Source: Hyaloraphidium curvatum | Lineage: Eukaryota; Monoblepharomycota; Hyaloraphidiomycetes; Hyaloraphidiales; Hyaloraphidiaceae | NCBI GenBank assembly: GCA_025558095.1 | Contig: JAIVFI010000023.1 | Coordinates: 620,001 to 684,000, forward strand | Length of the DNA stretch: 64,000 nucleotides | Direction: 5' to 3' | In this document: positions 10,688 to 19,809 of the stretch, one piece after another | Position numbering within the stretch: the first letter of the stretch is position 1 | Layout of the letters: the number at the start of each line of letters is the position of its first letter | The notes under the pieces: model-generated | What the model was told of the DNA's origin: nothing | Database searches by the model: none | Seen by the model: only the letters and a program-made list of their open reading frames with translations | Made by a program: the position numbers and the translations under genes

Positions 10688-11516
10688 TCACTTGTCGTAC
10701 CCGGTAAGGGGACCGTTGACCCCGTTGCAGGCCTCCAACCCGCAAGCCGGGTAGCAGCAACCCGCGAACTTGCCCACATAGTCGGGCATGTTGGTGCACA
10801 CCCCCGTAAACCCTGGGCCGGATCCGACCTCCCCGGTGGTCCTGCTGCAGTTCAAAAACTGACCCGTGGTCTCGTAGAGCGCCGCCAGCCCGTCCGACCT
10901 GACGCAGACCTTGTGGGTCGGTCCGCACCCATTGATGCCGCTCCAGTACGCCAGGCTCTGGCAGCAGATGCCGTCGCAGGCCCCCGTGGAAGATGCCGCT
11001 TCGATGGACGTGTTGTGGCCGGTGGCGTAGTCGCAGCCGCGCCAACCGGGGGCGTTGATGTCGCAGTCCTTGGACTCGGCGGGCCTGTCGGGGTCGGAGC
11101 AGGCTCGGTTGGCCGCGCGGTCGTAGCGGCGGTACAGCTCGTGGCCGCCCTCCATGCTGATGCACGCGACGTGATCTTCGGGAGCATCTTCGTAGCCGAT
11201 CTCGCTGGTGGAGAGCGGTCATGAGCGGTGATCAGCGGTGATCCCCGCTGGGGTTCCGGTCTCCCACCAATACAGCTCAACGTCGCACTCGGCGCAGCTC
11301 CTCTTGAAGACGACGGTGGGCTCCTTAGGCGTTGGGCTGCGGGTTCGGAGGATGGGCCGGTCGGCAGCGGCCCGGCAGAATGGGGATCCGCGTGTCAGCA
11401 TCGCGTCCATCGCGGCGCGGCGCGGGGCGACGGTCAGCCGACCTCGCGAGCGAGGCCGCCGCCAGCGTGGCGACGACGAGGGCGAGCAGGGCGGCGAGCT
11501 TGGAGGACACGGGCAT
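10688..11516 (-). CDS. small secreted cysteine-rich protein, member 1 of a two-copy family
   Basis: Exons 11443-11516, 11268-11336 and 10688-11204 give 219 residues. Exon 1 encodes a signal peptide (MPVSSKLAALLALVVATLAA). The mature part begins VVFKRSCAECDVELYC, then EIGYEDAPEDHVACISMEGG and HELYRRYD, followed by a Cys-rich region (about 20 Cys, including CDGICC and CCYPACGLEAC) and NGTS-type sequons. Intron 11205-11267 is phase 2 and falls between ELYC and EIGY. The same segment, with an intron at the same place and phase, occurs in the gene at 55185-55719. No known domain is recognised. Many disulphides suggest an extracellular binding or wall protein. The exon 1/2 junction (donor GTCGGC) is the least certain part. 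Confidence 0.72.
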
Positions 11517-11937
11517 GGTGGGTTGCCGATGTTCGGGCCGGGTCGTGATCCTTGAGTTCGTCAGTCAGTGACGCCCGGGTGGCCTTGCGCGCGGATCGGT
11601 GTCCTTGCGCAGAAACAGAAACACCCGCGTACCCCGACCCCGAACCCCGCTGGAGCTCTCGACTGCTTCATCGGAAGCACGTCGCCGCTCGGATGATCGT
11701 GATGTTTATGGGAGAGCGAAGCGGCCTATGCATGCATGCTGCATGGTTGTCCGCATTGGATGCTCGTGGAGGGCCCGCCCACATCGGCGGGGACCGGCTT
11801 ATCGGCATGCCCCGCCCCGTTGCCCGGCGAGATGCCAAGATCGGCATGTTAGGCGACGGCAGCGGCAGGGAGTTTGGCCTCTGCGCACGGGAGGCGATGC
11901 GTCGGCATCGGGCAGCGCGTTAGACCGTCCGCCTAAT
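11517..11937. other. intergenic, no gene seen
   Basis: This is the upstream region of the secreted Cys-rich gene and the downstream flank of the next minus-strand gene. I see no supported coding segment. Confidence 0.4.
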
Positions 11938-13191
11938 TCAGTTCCACGAGAACCGCTGCCCCCCGTGACCGAACTCCACCCCGCTGCCCGGCGCCCCCGC
12001 CGTCCACGCCAGCGTCTCGGCCGCCCTGCCCGCCCACGCCCTCGCCGCGGCCTCCCCCTCCTCCACCCCGGGAGCCGGCAGCACGTCCTCGTGCCTGTGC
12101 AGCTGCCCCGCGGCCATCATCAGCACCTCTTCTGCCTCCTGCCTCCTCCCCGATCCGAGCGCGGCCGAGGCGGCCTTGAGCACGGCGTCGCCGCCGGGGT
12201 GCTTCCCCTCGGGCAGCGCGGCGAGGTGCGGGCGCATTTCCCGGATGGTGTCCAGGGGTGCGTGGCGGGCCGCAACGCGCAGGAGGCTGCCGATCTGGTA
12301 GGGCTGCGCGAGGGGGTCCGCGCACGCGGCGGCAAAGTGCTCCGCGGCCGCCGGATCGCCGTTCCGCGCGGCGTGGGCGAAGCGCACCCGTGCCGGGGCG
12401 TCGGGCGTCGGCGGGCCCCTCAGGATCTCCGCGGCGCCGGGCTTGTTGCGCAGCCGCGCCCACTCGCGGAGCCACCAGCGGGTCTTGTCGTCCCCCTTTG
12501 CGGGCCCGAAGCGTGCCAGCTGGTCCACGGCGGGCTTCGGCAGCCGGAAGCGGACGCGGCTCTTTAGTGCGGCGTCGAGCAGCGCGGTGGCGGTGTCGGG
12601 CTTGCCGCGGCGCAGGGCCGACAGCGCGAGCGAGAAGACCCAGTCGCGGTCCACGCCTGGGTTGCCGGCATCACCGTCCTTTGCCACCGCCGCCTCCCTC
12701 AGCGCCTCGCGGAGCATCCGCACGGCGGCGTCGGGCCCGGCGACGGCGGCGGCGGCCTTGATGGCGTGGCGCGTCCACTCGGCCCTGTCCGCCCCCTTTG
12801 CCTCCGCCGCCAGCGCCTCCAGGGTGTCCAGCAGCTTCTCCGCTCCCTTGGCGTCGCCCTTGTCCGCCAGCTGCGCGGCCAGCAGCCCCGCGCGCCGCAC
12901 GGCCCCCTTGGCGTCCGAATGCGGCACGGACGAAACAAAGTCCCGCAGCTTCGCCGCCGCGCCGTCCGCGTCGCCGCCACGCGCCGCCGAGACGATCGCG
13001 TGGACCGCCGATCGGGCTGCGGTGATCGGCGGCGCGTCGGCGGCGGATGGCGCGGCGGGCGCGTCCGAGGCGTGGCGGCGGGCGGGGGCCGGCGGGGCAG
13101 AGAGGAGGGGGAGCACGGGGGCCGCCGGCACCGCACTGCGCTGAGCTGCAATCAGAGAGCGCAGGGAGCGCGCCGCGAGGAGGGACGCCAT
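11938..13191 (-). CDS. mitochondrial alpha-helical repeat protein, Ala-rich
   Basis: A single open exon of 417 residues from Met at 13191 (MASLLAARSLRSLIAAQRSA), an Arg/Ser/Ala-rich amphipathic start that looks like a mitochondrial presequence; the frame is open 44 codons further upstream but with poor sequence. The body is Ala/Arg/Asp-rich helices with repeat-like units such as KLRDFVSSVPHSDAKGAVRR and DAAVRMLREALREAAV. It resembles the protein at 6305-8554 in composition and presumed targeting. No catalytic motif is visible. An organellar RNA- or ribosome-associated role is possible but unproven. Confidence 0.6.
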   Translation of the reverse strand: MASLLAARSLRSLIAAQRSAVPAAPVLPLLSAPPAPARRHASDAPAAPSAADAPPITAARSAVHAIVSAARGGDADGAAAKLRDFVSSVPHSDAKGAVRRAGLLAAQLADKGDAKGAEKLLDTLEALAAEAKGADRAEWTRHAIKAAAAVAGPDAAVRMLREALREAAVAKDGDAGNPGVDRDWVFSLALSALRRGKPDTATALLDAALKSRVRFRLPKPAVDQLARFGPAKGDDKTRWWLREWARLRNKPGAAEILRGPPTPDAPARVRFAHAARNGDPAAAEHFAAACADPLAQPYQIGSLLRVAARHAPLDTIREMRPHLAALPEGKHPGGDAVLKAASAALGSGRRQEAEEVLMMAAGQLHRHEDVLPAPGVEEGEAAARAWAGRAAETLAWTAGAPGSGVEFGHGGQRFSWN

Positions 13192-13642
13192 CGCGGCGGG
13201 CGATGTCGGGGGCCCTGGAGTTGGCGGCGTGCTGTCTGGCCCGTCTGCCTTGACTTGTGCTTCCCTCGCCCACGACCCGGCCTTTCGTCTACTGGGAAAA
13301 GGGCTCGGCAACCGGTCAACCAACTAATCAGCAGAGCATCCGCCCGTTTTCGGCTGGATGGGCGAATTTGGATTGCGGTCCTGGCGAATGCGGTTACCTC
13401 CGCCGCCGTGCCGCGGGCCGTTCCCCGAGCACCATCCGGGCATCCATCCGCCCTGATTTCTCCCGCGCACGGCCGGCGGGGCAATCCAGGACCGGGACGC
13501 CTCCTCGCCAACCGACGACCCGACAAACGACCGGCGCCACATGTCTACCGATCCTCCCCAATCACACGATGAAGCAGCCCATCCACCCCATCCCATCCAT
13601 CCGCACCGCCCATCCACCGGCCTCCGTGCCCGGCCCCCCCAT
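13192..13642. other. intergenic, no gene seen
   Basis: This spacer lies between two minus-strand genes and includes the putative promoter of the gene ending at 11938. No coding exon was supported. Confidence 0.4.
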
Positions 13643-15082
13643 TCACGCCGTCCTCCTCTTCGGCCCCGGCTCCCCCGCCGGCGTCGCCTCCCACCCCCCG
13701 CCCTGCCCGTCCCACATCCCCCCCGCCCACCCCCTCTGCACCGGCAGCGACCCCCCCATCTGCTGCAGCCCGCCGCTGCCCAGGCTCCCCGCGCTGGCGA
13801 TCACCCCGCTGTCGACCCTCAGCCCGCCACCCTGCGAGCCCAGGTCCCCGGAGCCGAACGAGGGCAAGGGGGGCCCGGCGTCGGCGATGCTGAACGCGTC
13901 GGCGCGCGGCCGCGGGAACGGGTCCAGGGGGGGGAGCGATTGCCGGCCCAGGTAGGGTGCCGAGGTCGCGCGGGGGGGAGGGAGGAGGGGGACGTCCGGG
14001 TGGAAGGGCGGGGGAGGGGTGGGCACGCTGAAGGGGGGGAAGTGCGGGTGCGGCGGGGGGTAGCTTGAAGCCATTGGCATCGGGGCGGAAGGGGGATGGG
14101 GGTACAACCACGAGGGGTACGGGAAGGGGGGGAGCGGGGCGGAGCGGTGCGCAGAGGGGGGGGCGCGGTGTTCCATGTACGTCGAGAAGGTGGGGAAGGA
14201 GGGTACACGGGGAACGGCGGAGGGGTTGTCGGAGCCCGAGGGGCGGCGGCCGAGGCGCAGCGCGGCTTCTTCCATCCGCCGGGCCATGTCGACGTCGATC
14301 CGCGCCGGCGCGTGGGCGTCGTGGGCCCGGAGGTCGGGGGAGCGCGAGGCGGAGGAGGGGGAGCCCGGGGGCGAGGAGGCGCGGCGGGGGCGCGAGGAGC
14401 GGGGGGCTTTCTTGCCCCGGCCTTCGAACAGGCAGGGGGTGCCGAAGCGCAGGCAGGCCGCGCAGGGGGTGCCTGGCTTGCCGCCCTTGCAGCGTCTGCC
14501 GTCACCGAGGGGTCGCCGGTCAGTCGGTCAGCAGGAAGAGGCAGCGGGCGCCGCCCACCGTTTCCGCGAGCGGCAGTTGTCGCAGGCCACCAGGCGCTGC
14601 GGGAAGTGCGCCTCCTCCTTGTCGCGCAGGTCAAAGTACTCCTCGAAGGACATCTCGGTGTAGCGCACGCCGGCGCCGCCGGGGCCGACGCCGCCGCGGA
14701 CCCACGCGCAGACCGAGCCGGCCTTTGCGCAGCGGCTGCAGATCGGCAGCGCCCTGTTGCAGCCCAGCTTCCGCATGCGGCACGCGTGGCACACCGAGTC
14801 GGCGCGCGGGCCGTCTGCGGGCTCCGCGGGCGAGGGCGGGCCGCCCCCGGGCGACGCCGGCGACAGCGGTGACAGCGGCGAGCCGGCCGACCCGTGCGAG
14901 GGCGACCGTGCCTCAGGCGACCCGGCCTCCATGCCGCCCTCCGTGCCGCCCTCCAATCCGCCCTCCGTGCCGCCGAGTGAGCCGCCCGGCGCCCGGCCGG
15001 CGTCCTCCCGTTGCGGCCGCCCCCCGCCGTCCCCGCCGCCGCCCGACGCCGCGGCCGCGTGCGCCAGCGAGAAGAGGTCCAT
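13643..15082 (-). CDS. transcription factor with two tandem Zn2Cys6 clusters
   Basis: Exons 14559-15082 and 13643-14495 encode 458 residues. Cluster 1 is VCHACRMRKLGC...ICSRC...VC with spacing C-x2-C-x6-C-x6-C-x2-C-x6-C. About 40 residues later comes cluster 2, ACDNCRSRKRRCKGG...CAACLRFGTPC, spacing C-x2-C-x6-C-x8-C-x2-C-x6-C. Cluster 2 exists only after splicing the 63-nt intron 14496-14558, which lies inside it. Both have the basic segment typical of fungal binuclear clusters that bind CGG-type half sites. The N-terminus is Gly/Ser/Pro-rich with short GGTEGG repeats; the C-terminus is Pro-rich and low-complexity. No fungal-specific middle homology domain is evident. The start at 15082 (MDLFSLAHAAA) is chosen; MAGRPSSDD further upstream is possible. 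Confidence 0.85.
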
Positions 15083-16532
15083 CGCGCGGCGCGTGTGGCG
15101 CCGCCCGCTGAGGTGCGCGCGGGTTTGGCCGGCGATTAGCCGCCCAGGACTCGCGCCCCCGGCCGAGGCCGCGACGTCATCGGATGAGGGACGACCGGCC
15201 ATCACCGACGGGGCGCCCCCCATGCGCCGCCGCCCCCGCGGGAAACAGAGTCCCGGAACGCGGCCCGCCGGCGACCCGTCGGCGCATCGCAGGCCCCGCG
15301 GGCACGGCACGCGCCTTTCCCTTCGCCCTTTCGTCAAGTCGGCCACCGATATCCGCTCCGTGGGTCCCTTCGGCCACGTCAACCCCGACTCAAAGGCGCC
15401 GCCCTCCCGGGGCCCGTTGCCCGCCGGAGCCGCGCGGCTTCCCCCCATCTGCCCACCGAGAAAGGTCACCGCAGCCTCCGGCGCCCCTCCGCCCCCGGGG
15501 CACGCCGCACGCGGCGGTCCCCTCCGGCCGCTCCGCCCCGACCGGCCCGCGCCGGCCACGCACACTACCGCGCCCCGCACGCCCGGACCCGCACACATCC
15601 CATTTCAATGCCCTCCCGCGCCCTCCCGACCGTCCGATCCCGCACACAAGCGCCCGCGCCAAGCTCCGCAAGGCCGGCGGCCGTGCCCTCGAGGAACCCC
15701 TGCCCTTCCCGTCCCCGCCCCTGCGTCCCCGCGCCGCACGCCGCACCCCGGCGCCGCACCCGCCGTCCGGAATCCACCGATCGGCGGATTCCGCCCCCCA
15801 TCCAACCGCGCCCGGGGGTGCCGGGCGGGATGGTGGCGGCCGCCCGGGATCCCGACCCGCCCCAGCCCGGCCGGCGCCCGCCACAGCCCCGCCCGGTCCG
15901 CCCCTTTGTGCGATCCGCGAGGCAGAGGGGCGCGCATGCGGTGCCGGGCGGCATTGTTCGGCGGGAAGCCACGGAGGGACGGGGACGGCTGGGGCGGGCT
16001 TCGCGGCCGCCCGGGGGTCCGCTTCCCCGGCTGGTCCAGCCCGGTCGGGGCGGGCCCGTGCACGGCTCCGGTCCCCGGCTGGTCGGGAGAGGACGGATTC
16101 GCGGATGTGCGGACCCTGCGACGCATCGCAATGCGTCGGCACCGGGAATGCCGCGGTCGTTGCCTCCGCGCCCGGGCTTGCCAAGGTCCGACAGACCGCA
16201 GCCCGCACTGCCGAGGCTCGGGAACGCGTTCGGGCCCCGCGCGAGGCCGCCACCGTGGTCGGGCGGAGGACGCGTTCCGCTCCACGGACGTGGCGCGCGT
16301 GCCTCGCGGCACAAAGCAGAAGCGCATACGGACCTCGCTTCTACTGCCGGCCCGGTTGCCCCGTTCCTCGTTGCTCCCCGGCATCAGAGGTTCGCCGGGG
16401 CCGGCCCGCCCGCCCTCAGCCCCGAAAACGGCAGCGATCGCGGCGCCTGCCTCGGGTTGTGCGGCCAGACCTGGATGCCGCGCTGGATGGTCACCGCGAG
16501 GGCTTCGCCTGGCAGGGGCGTGGCGGGTCCGA
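15083..16532. other. long GC-rich spacer upstream of the zinc-cluster gene
   Basis: About 1.45 kb without a supported gene. Long open frames exist on both strands, but their translations are Arg/Pro/Gly-rich noise. The right end (about 16455-16575, minus strand) contains a fragment that looks like the missing C-terminus of the adjacent SDR in another frame (LLLRTLLLIGPATPLPGEAL); see findings. Confidence 0.45.
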
Positions 16533-17554
16533 TCAGCAGGAGGGTGCGAAGCAGCAAGGGGCTGCCGAACCGAAGATGGACTCGTCCTCGATCGCGTGCA
16601 TGATGGCGTCCACGACCTGCTCCCTGTCCAGCCAGTCCCCCGCGCTCTTCTTGACGTACGGCCGCTCCTCGTAGCTCCCGTCGGCGCGACGGTGCTCGAT
16701 CGGGGTCGCGGTGAAGCCCGTCTGCGCGCCGCCGGGGCAGATGCAGTTGGCGCGGATGCCGCGGGATTTGAGGCCGGCGAGGGAGCGGACGAAGGCGACG
16801 ACGCCGGTCTTGGCGGCGGCGTCTGCGGGGGGAAAGTAGTGGATGTGAGCCGGGCGGCGAAGGGACCCGTGAGGCGGCCCCGCCACCCACAGACGGGCAT
16901 GTCCGGCACCGGAAACAGCCCCGCCATGCTGCTCGTCAGCACCACGGCGCCCTTGTCCTTCTTCCCCTTCTCGAAGGCCGTCAGCGCCATCCGCGTGCCG
17001 ATGATGGCGCCGGTGAGGCACACGTCCAGGCACTGCTTCCACGTGTCGTCGCCGTCCTCGGTGAAGATGCGCTTCTCGGGGATGCCGGCGTTGCCCACGA
17101 AGATGTCGACGGAGCCGAAAGTTCGGAAGGCGAGGTCGAAGAGCGCCTGTGAATCGCAAGAGCGGCTTTGCGTCGGTGCCAGGCCGACAGCTCGACGTCC
17201 CGCCCGCGACCTACCTGGTTGTCCTCGAACTTTGTCACGTCGCACCTGCCGAACACCGCGCACCCCGCCCCGTGCTTCTCCTCGAGCTCCTTGACGACAC
17301 GCCGCCCGCCCGCCTCGGACACGTCGCCGACGACCACGCGGCAGCCTTTGGACGCCAGGCGGTGGCAGAGCCGCTCGCCGAAGCCCGATGCGCCGCCTGG
17401 AGGGGAGGGAGGTGTGGGCGGCGCGGAGGGGACAGGTTCCGCCGGGCGGGCATACCGGTCACGACGGCAACCTGCGGGCGGCAGGGAGGTCGGCGGCGCG
17501 ACATGGGCCGCGCGGCGGGCACAGTACCTTTCCGGAGACGTCGAAGCGCGACAT
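16533..17554 (-). CDS. short-chain dehydrogenase/reductase, five exons, probable 3' frameshift
   Basis: Exons 17528-17554, 17456-17471 (16 nt), 17215-17396, 16891-17146 and 16533-16822 give 256 residues. Splicing yields the N-terminus MSRFDVSGKVAVVTGGASGF with the cofactor motif TGGASGFG, then DVTKFEDNQALFD, the NAGIPEKR segment, TSSMAGLF and the catalytic Tyr-Lys pair in PVYAAAKTGVVAF. The tyrosine codon is itself split by intron 16823-16890. IRANCICPGGAQTGF is the usual post-catalytic motif. SDRs oxidise or reduce alcohols and ketones with NAD(P)(H). The frame ends ESIFGSAAPCCFAPSC, while the expected C-terminal strand lies just downstream in another frame, suggesting a one-base loss or sequence error near 16560. 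Confidence 0.85.
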
Positions 17555-17771
17555 TTCGGGGCGGAGGGTCGAGACAGGCGGCGGGAGAGCGTTGGGAGAC
17601 ACGGACGGAGGTAACTTGGCACGCGCTAGCTTTCCCAGTCACGACCTTCGGACCACTTCTTGCACCGCGATTTTCCATTTTCAGCTAATCTCCGAACCGT
17701 GGCCATTTGAGGTTGTCAACAGTCGCCCCGGTTCGAGATGTCGTCTTCGGGGATATACCCAGCCTGCATCC

Positions 17772-18532
17772 TCAGTCGCGGCCCTCGCCCGCCTCCGCAC
17801 CTTCCCGCGAAGCCTGATCGCCATCCTGACCGCTACCCCTCGCAGCATTCGCCAGAGTCTCGGACGCCGCGGCCTTTGGCTCCTCCGCGGGCGTGCACGA
17901 CGCCTTGTGCAAGGGATAGTGCCTTTTCTGACACTCTGCCGAGCAGTAGAAGGTTGTTTTGCATCGTGAGCACCGTTTAATTCCTTCTTGGTCTCGAGCG
18001 CGCCGCACTTTGCGCACGACAGGTAGGTCGCCGTCGTGTTTTCCTTGGTCGCGCCCAGTCCCGCCCCGCGCTCCTGGGGCATCTTCCACGTCAGCGCCTC
18101 CAGCGCTGCGTAGCATTTGGAGCCCTGGGCGCCGCACGCCGTGGTGACGAACTCGGTGACCAGTCCTTTCCCGCTGTCTTGGCTCCACGCTTAGTTGGCA
18201 TTGAAGCAGCGCACCATCGTCTTCTTGGAGCACAACGCGCACCGCATCTCGCGCATCGCGAGGGACCGGTTCGACCGTGCAAGTCCGGACATGGCCGCGT
18301 CGCGCTCGCGCTCGCATTTTGCGTCCACGATGTCGCCGTTGTCCGGGCCCGGGATCCGCGCGATGGAAAAGCGGCCGGTGCCGGTGCCTACGGTGCGGCC
18401 GCGGCCGTCGACCCAGACGAGGTTGTACTCCACGTCGACGGGCATCGGGGACTCGACACCCAGGATGCAACCGCGAGACGACGGGAACGACGCGGGAGCA
18501 AGGGACTTTGAGCTTTTCCCGACATCCGACAT
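17772..18532 (-). CDS. MYND zinc-finger protein, interrupted by a frameshift
   Basis: The probable start at 18532 gives MSDVGKSSKSLAPASF; exon 1 is 18243-18532, intron 18174-18242 (69 nt, AACTAAG branch site), exon 2 17772-18173. The C-terminal half contains a MYND finger, but its two halves are in different frames: CAKCGALETKKE in one, then KRCSRCKTTFYCSAECQKRH and PLHKASC in the -1 frame, joined at GAATTAAACGG near 17975-17983. One base appears to be missing. MYND domains bind proline-rich peptides; the upstream region (GSKCYAALEALTWKMPQERG) is not recognised. An unspliced alternative keeps a second CxxC motif (CALCSKKTMVRC) at the intron. The start lies only 31 bp from the divergent hydrolase start. 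Confidence 0.55.
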
Positions 18533-18563
18533 TTGTCCCCCGCTCGGACAGCGGTTCTCCGAG

Positions 18564-19493
18564 ATGGTCCGCGTCGCCTTCATCCACGGCAACCCCGAGA
18601 CCACGGCGCTCTGGGACGCCCTGCGTGCCGAGCTCGCCAAGCACGGCATCACCGACACCCACGCGATCCCGCGCCCGGGCCACGACATCCAGCCCGTGCC
18701 CAAGGGCTTCACGGCGACGGGGCAGGCGTATTTCGAGCACCTGGCCGAGAAGCTCAAGGAGCTGGGGAAGGATGGGACGCCGGTGCACCTCGTGGGACAC
18801 GATTGTGGGTTGGCCGTGTCTCCCGCTCCAGTTCCTCGACATCTGACCGCTCGTCGGGCGACTTTTGCACTTGTTCTCAATTATGACATATCAGGGGGCG
18901 CCATCGACGTGTACAACGTCGTCGCCCAGGCCCCCGAGCTCGTCGCCTCCTGGGCCGCCGACTGCGCCGGGCTCCTCCACCCCGACTACACCTGGCACCC
19001 CGGCGCGCAGATCTGGCAGGGCCCTCCACCCGCGGGCGAGAACTGGATGAAGGAGAACATGTGCGGGGCGCCCCGCGAGGTCCGCCTCAAGACGCTGGAG
19101 AGCTTCGGCGTCAAGGGCAAGGACGCCGAGATCATGGCGGACGCGATGACGGACGAGATGGCGTGGTGCCTGCTGGCGGCGTGGGTGGCGTCGGCGAGCT
19201 TGCGACGGACGTGCAGCTCACCACCGTGCCGCCCCAGTTACCGTTCCGTCGCCCAACCCAAGATGATCGAGCTCGGCAAAGCCTGCGAGGCCAAGAGCCC
19301 CAAGAAGCCCGGTCTGGTGATCATCGCAGAGGGTGACCACTTTGCCGGAACGATGGACATGGCCAAGGAGGTTGCGGGGAAGCTCAAGGCCAAGACCCAC
19401 GTGCTGCCGGTCGTCGACCACTGGTGGATGCTCGAGGACAGGGATCCGAAGGCGGGAGCCAAGATGCTGGTCGACTTTTGGAAGTCCCTGTAG
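18564..19493 (+). CDS. alpha/beta hydrolase with Asp-type nucleophile elbow
   Basis: Exons 18564-18804, 18895-19180 and 19238-19493 give 260 residues. The start is MVRVAFIHGNPETTALWDAL, containing the HGNP oxyanion-hole motif. Removing intron 18805-18894 rebuilds HLVGHDWGAIDVYNVV, a nucleophile elbow with Asp, as in haloalkane dehalogenases and epoxide hydrolases rather than esterases. Removing 19181-19237 gives LLAAYRSVAQPKMIELG. The late acid and histidine are probably in IIAEGDHFAGT and VVDHWWMLED. A C-Cl or epoxide substrate is therefore plausible but not proven. Both introns are 3n and stop-free with GTGGGT donors. Confidence 0.82.
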   Translation: MVRVAFIHGNPETTALWDALRAELAKHGITDTHAIPRPGHDIQPVPKGFTATGQAYFEHLAEKLKELGKDGTPVHLVGHDCGLAVSPAPVPRHLTARRATFALVLNYDISGGAIDVYNVVAQAPELVASWAADCAGLLHPDYTWHPGAQIWQGPPPAGENWMKENMCGAPREVRLKTLESFGVKGKDAEIMADAMTDEMAWCLLAAWVASASLRRTCSSPPCRPSYRSVAQPKMIELGKACEAKSPKKPGLVIIAEGDHFAGTMDMAKEVAGKLKAKTHVLPVVDHWWMLEDRDPKAGAKMLVDFWKSL

Positions 19494-19809
19494 TCGCGGC
19501 GTAGGAGGTAGAATGTCAGTTATTGAAGGAAAGCTGAGCGGTCAGATTTCCTGGAGCGGGGATCAGCGGATATGACCATTAAGACTCGTTCCTGCCACAT
19601 TCCACCTCGGACTATGATCAACTCTCCGAAACATTCTTTGGAGTCCGAGATCTGGCTGCCTGGAGCAGCCAACGAGGCGTGCCGGGCGTGCTGGGGTCAC
19701 GTGGGTCTGAACCGTCAAGTTGGGGCGACCGCCCCACCAACTCCGTCTACAACAAACGCAATGGCTTGCTGAGGAAGGATTTTGCTGGCCTTTCCACGCG
19801 TCCTGGACG
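19494..19809. other. intergenic, no gene seen
   Basis: A spacer between two plus-strand genes, relatively AT-richer than the flanks. No coding exon was supported; the frame upstream of the next Met is open but unlike the family. Confidence 0.4.

Noticed and set aside
14757..17294. An 845-codon plus-strand open frame
   Set aside because: Stop-free only because of high GC; translation is Pro/Arg/Ala low-complexity and antisense to the zinc-cluster and SDR genes.
17970..17985. Programmed -1 ribosomal frameshifting in the MYND gene
   Set aside because: The heptamer is ATTAAAC, not XXXYYYZ, and no downstream pseudoknot was evident; a lost base is simpler.
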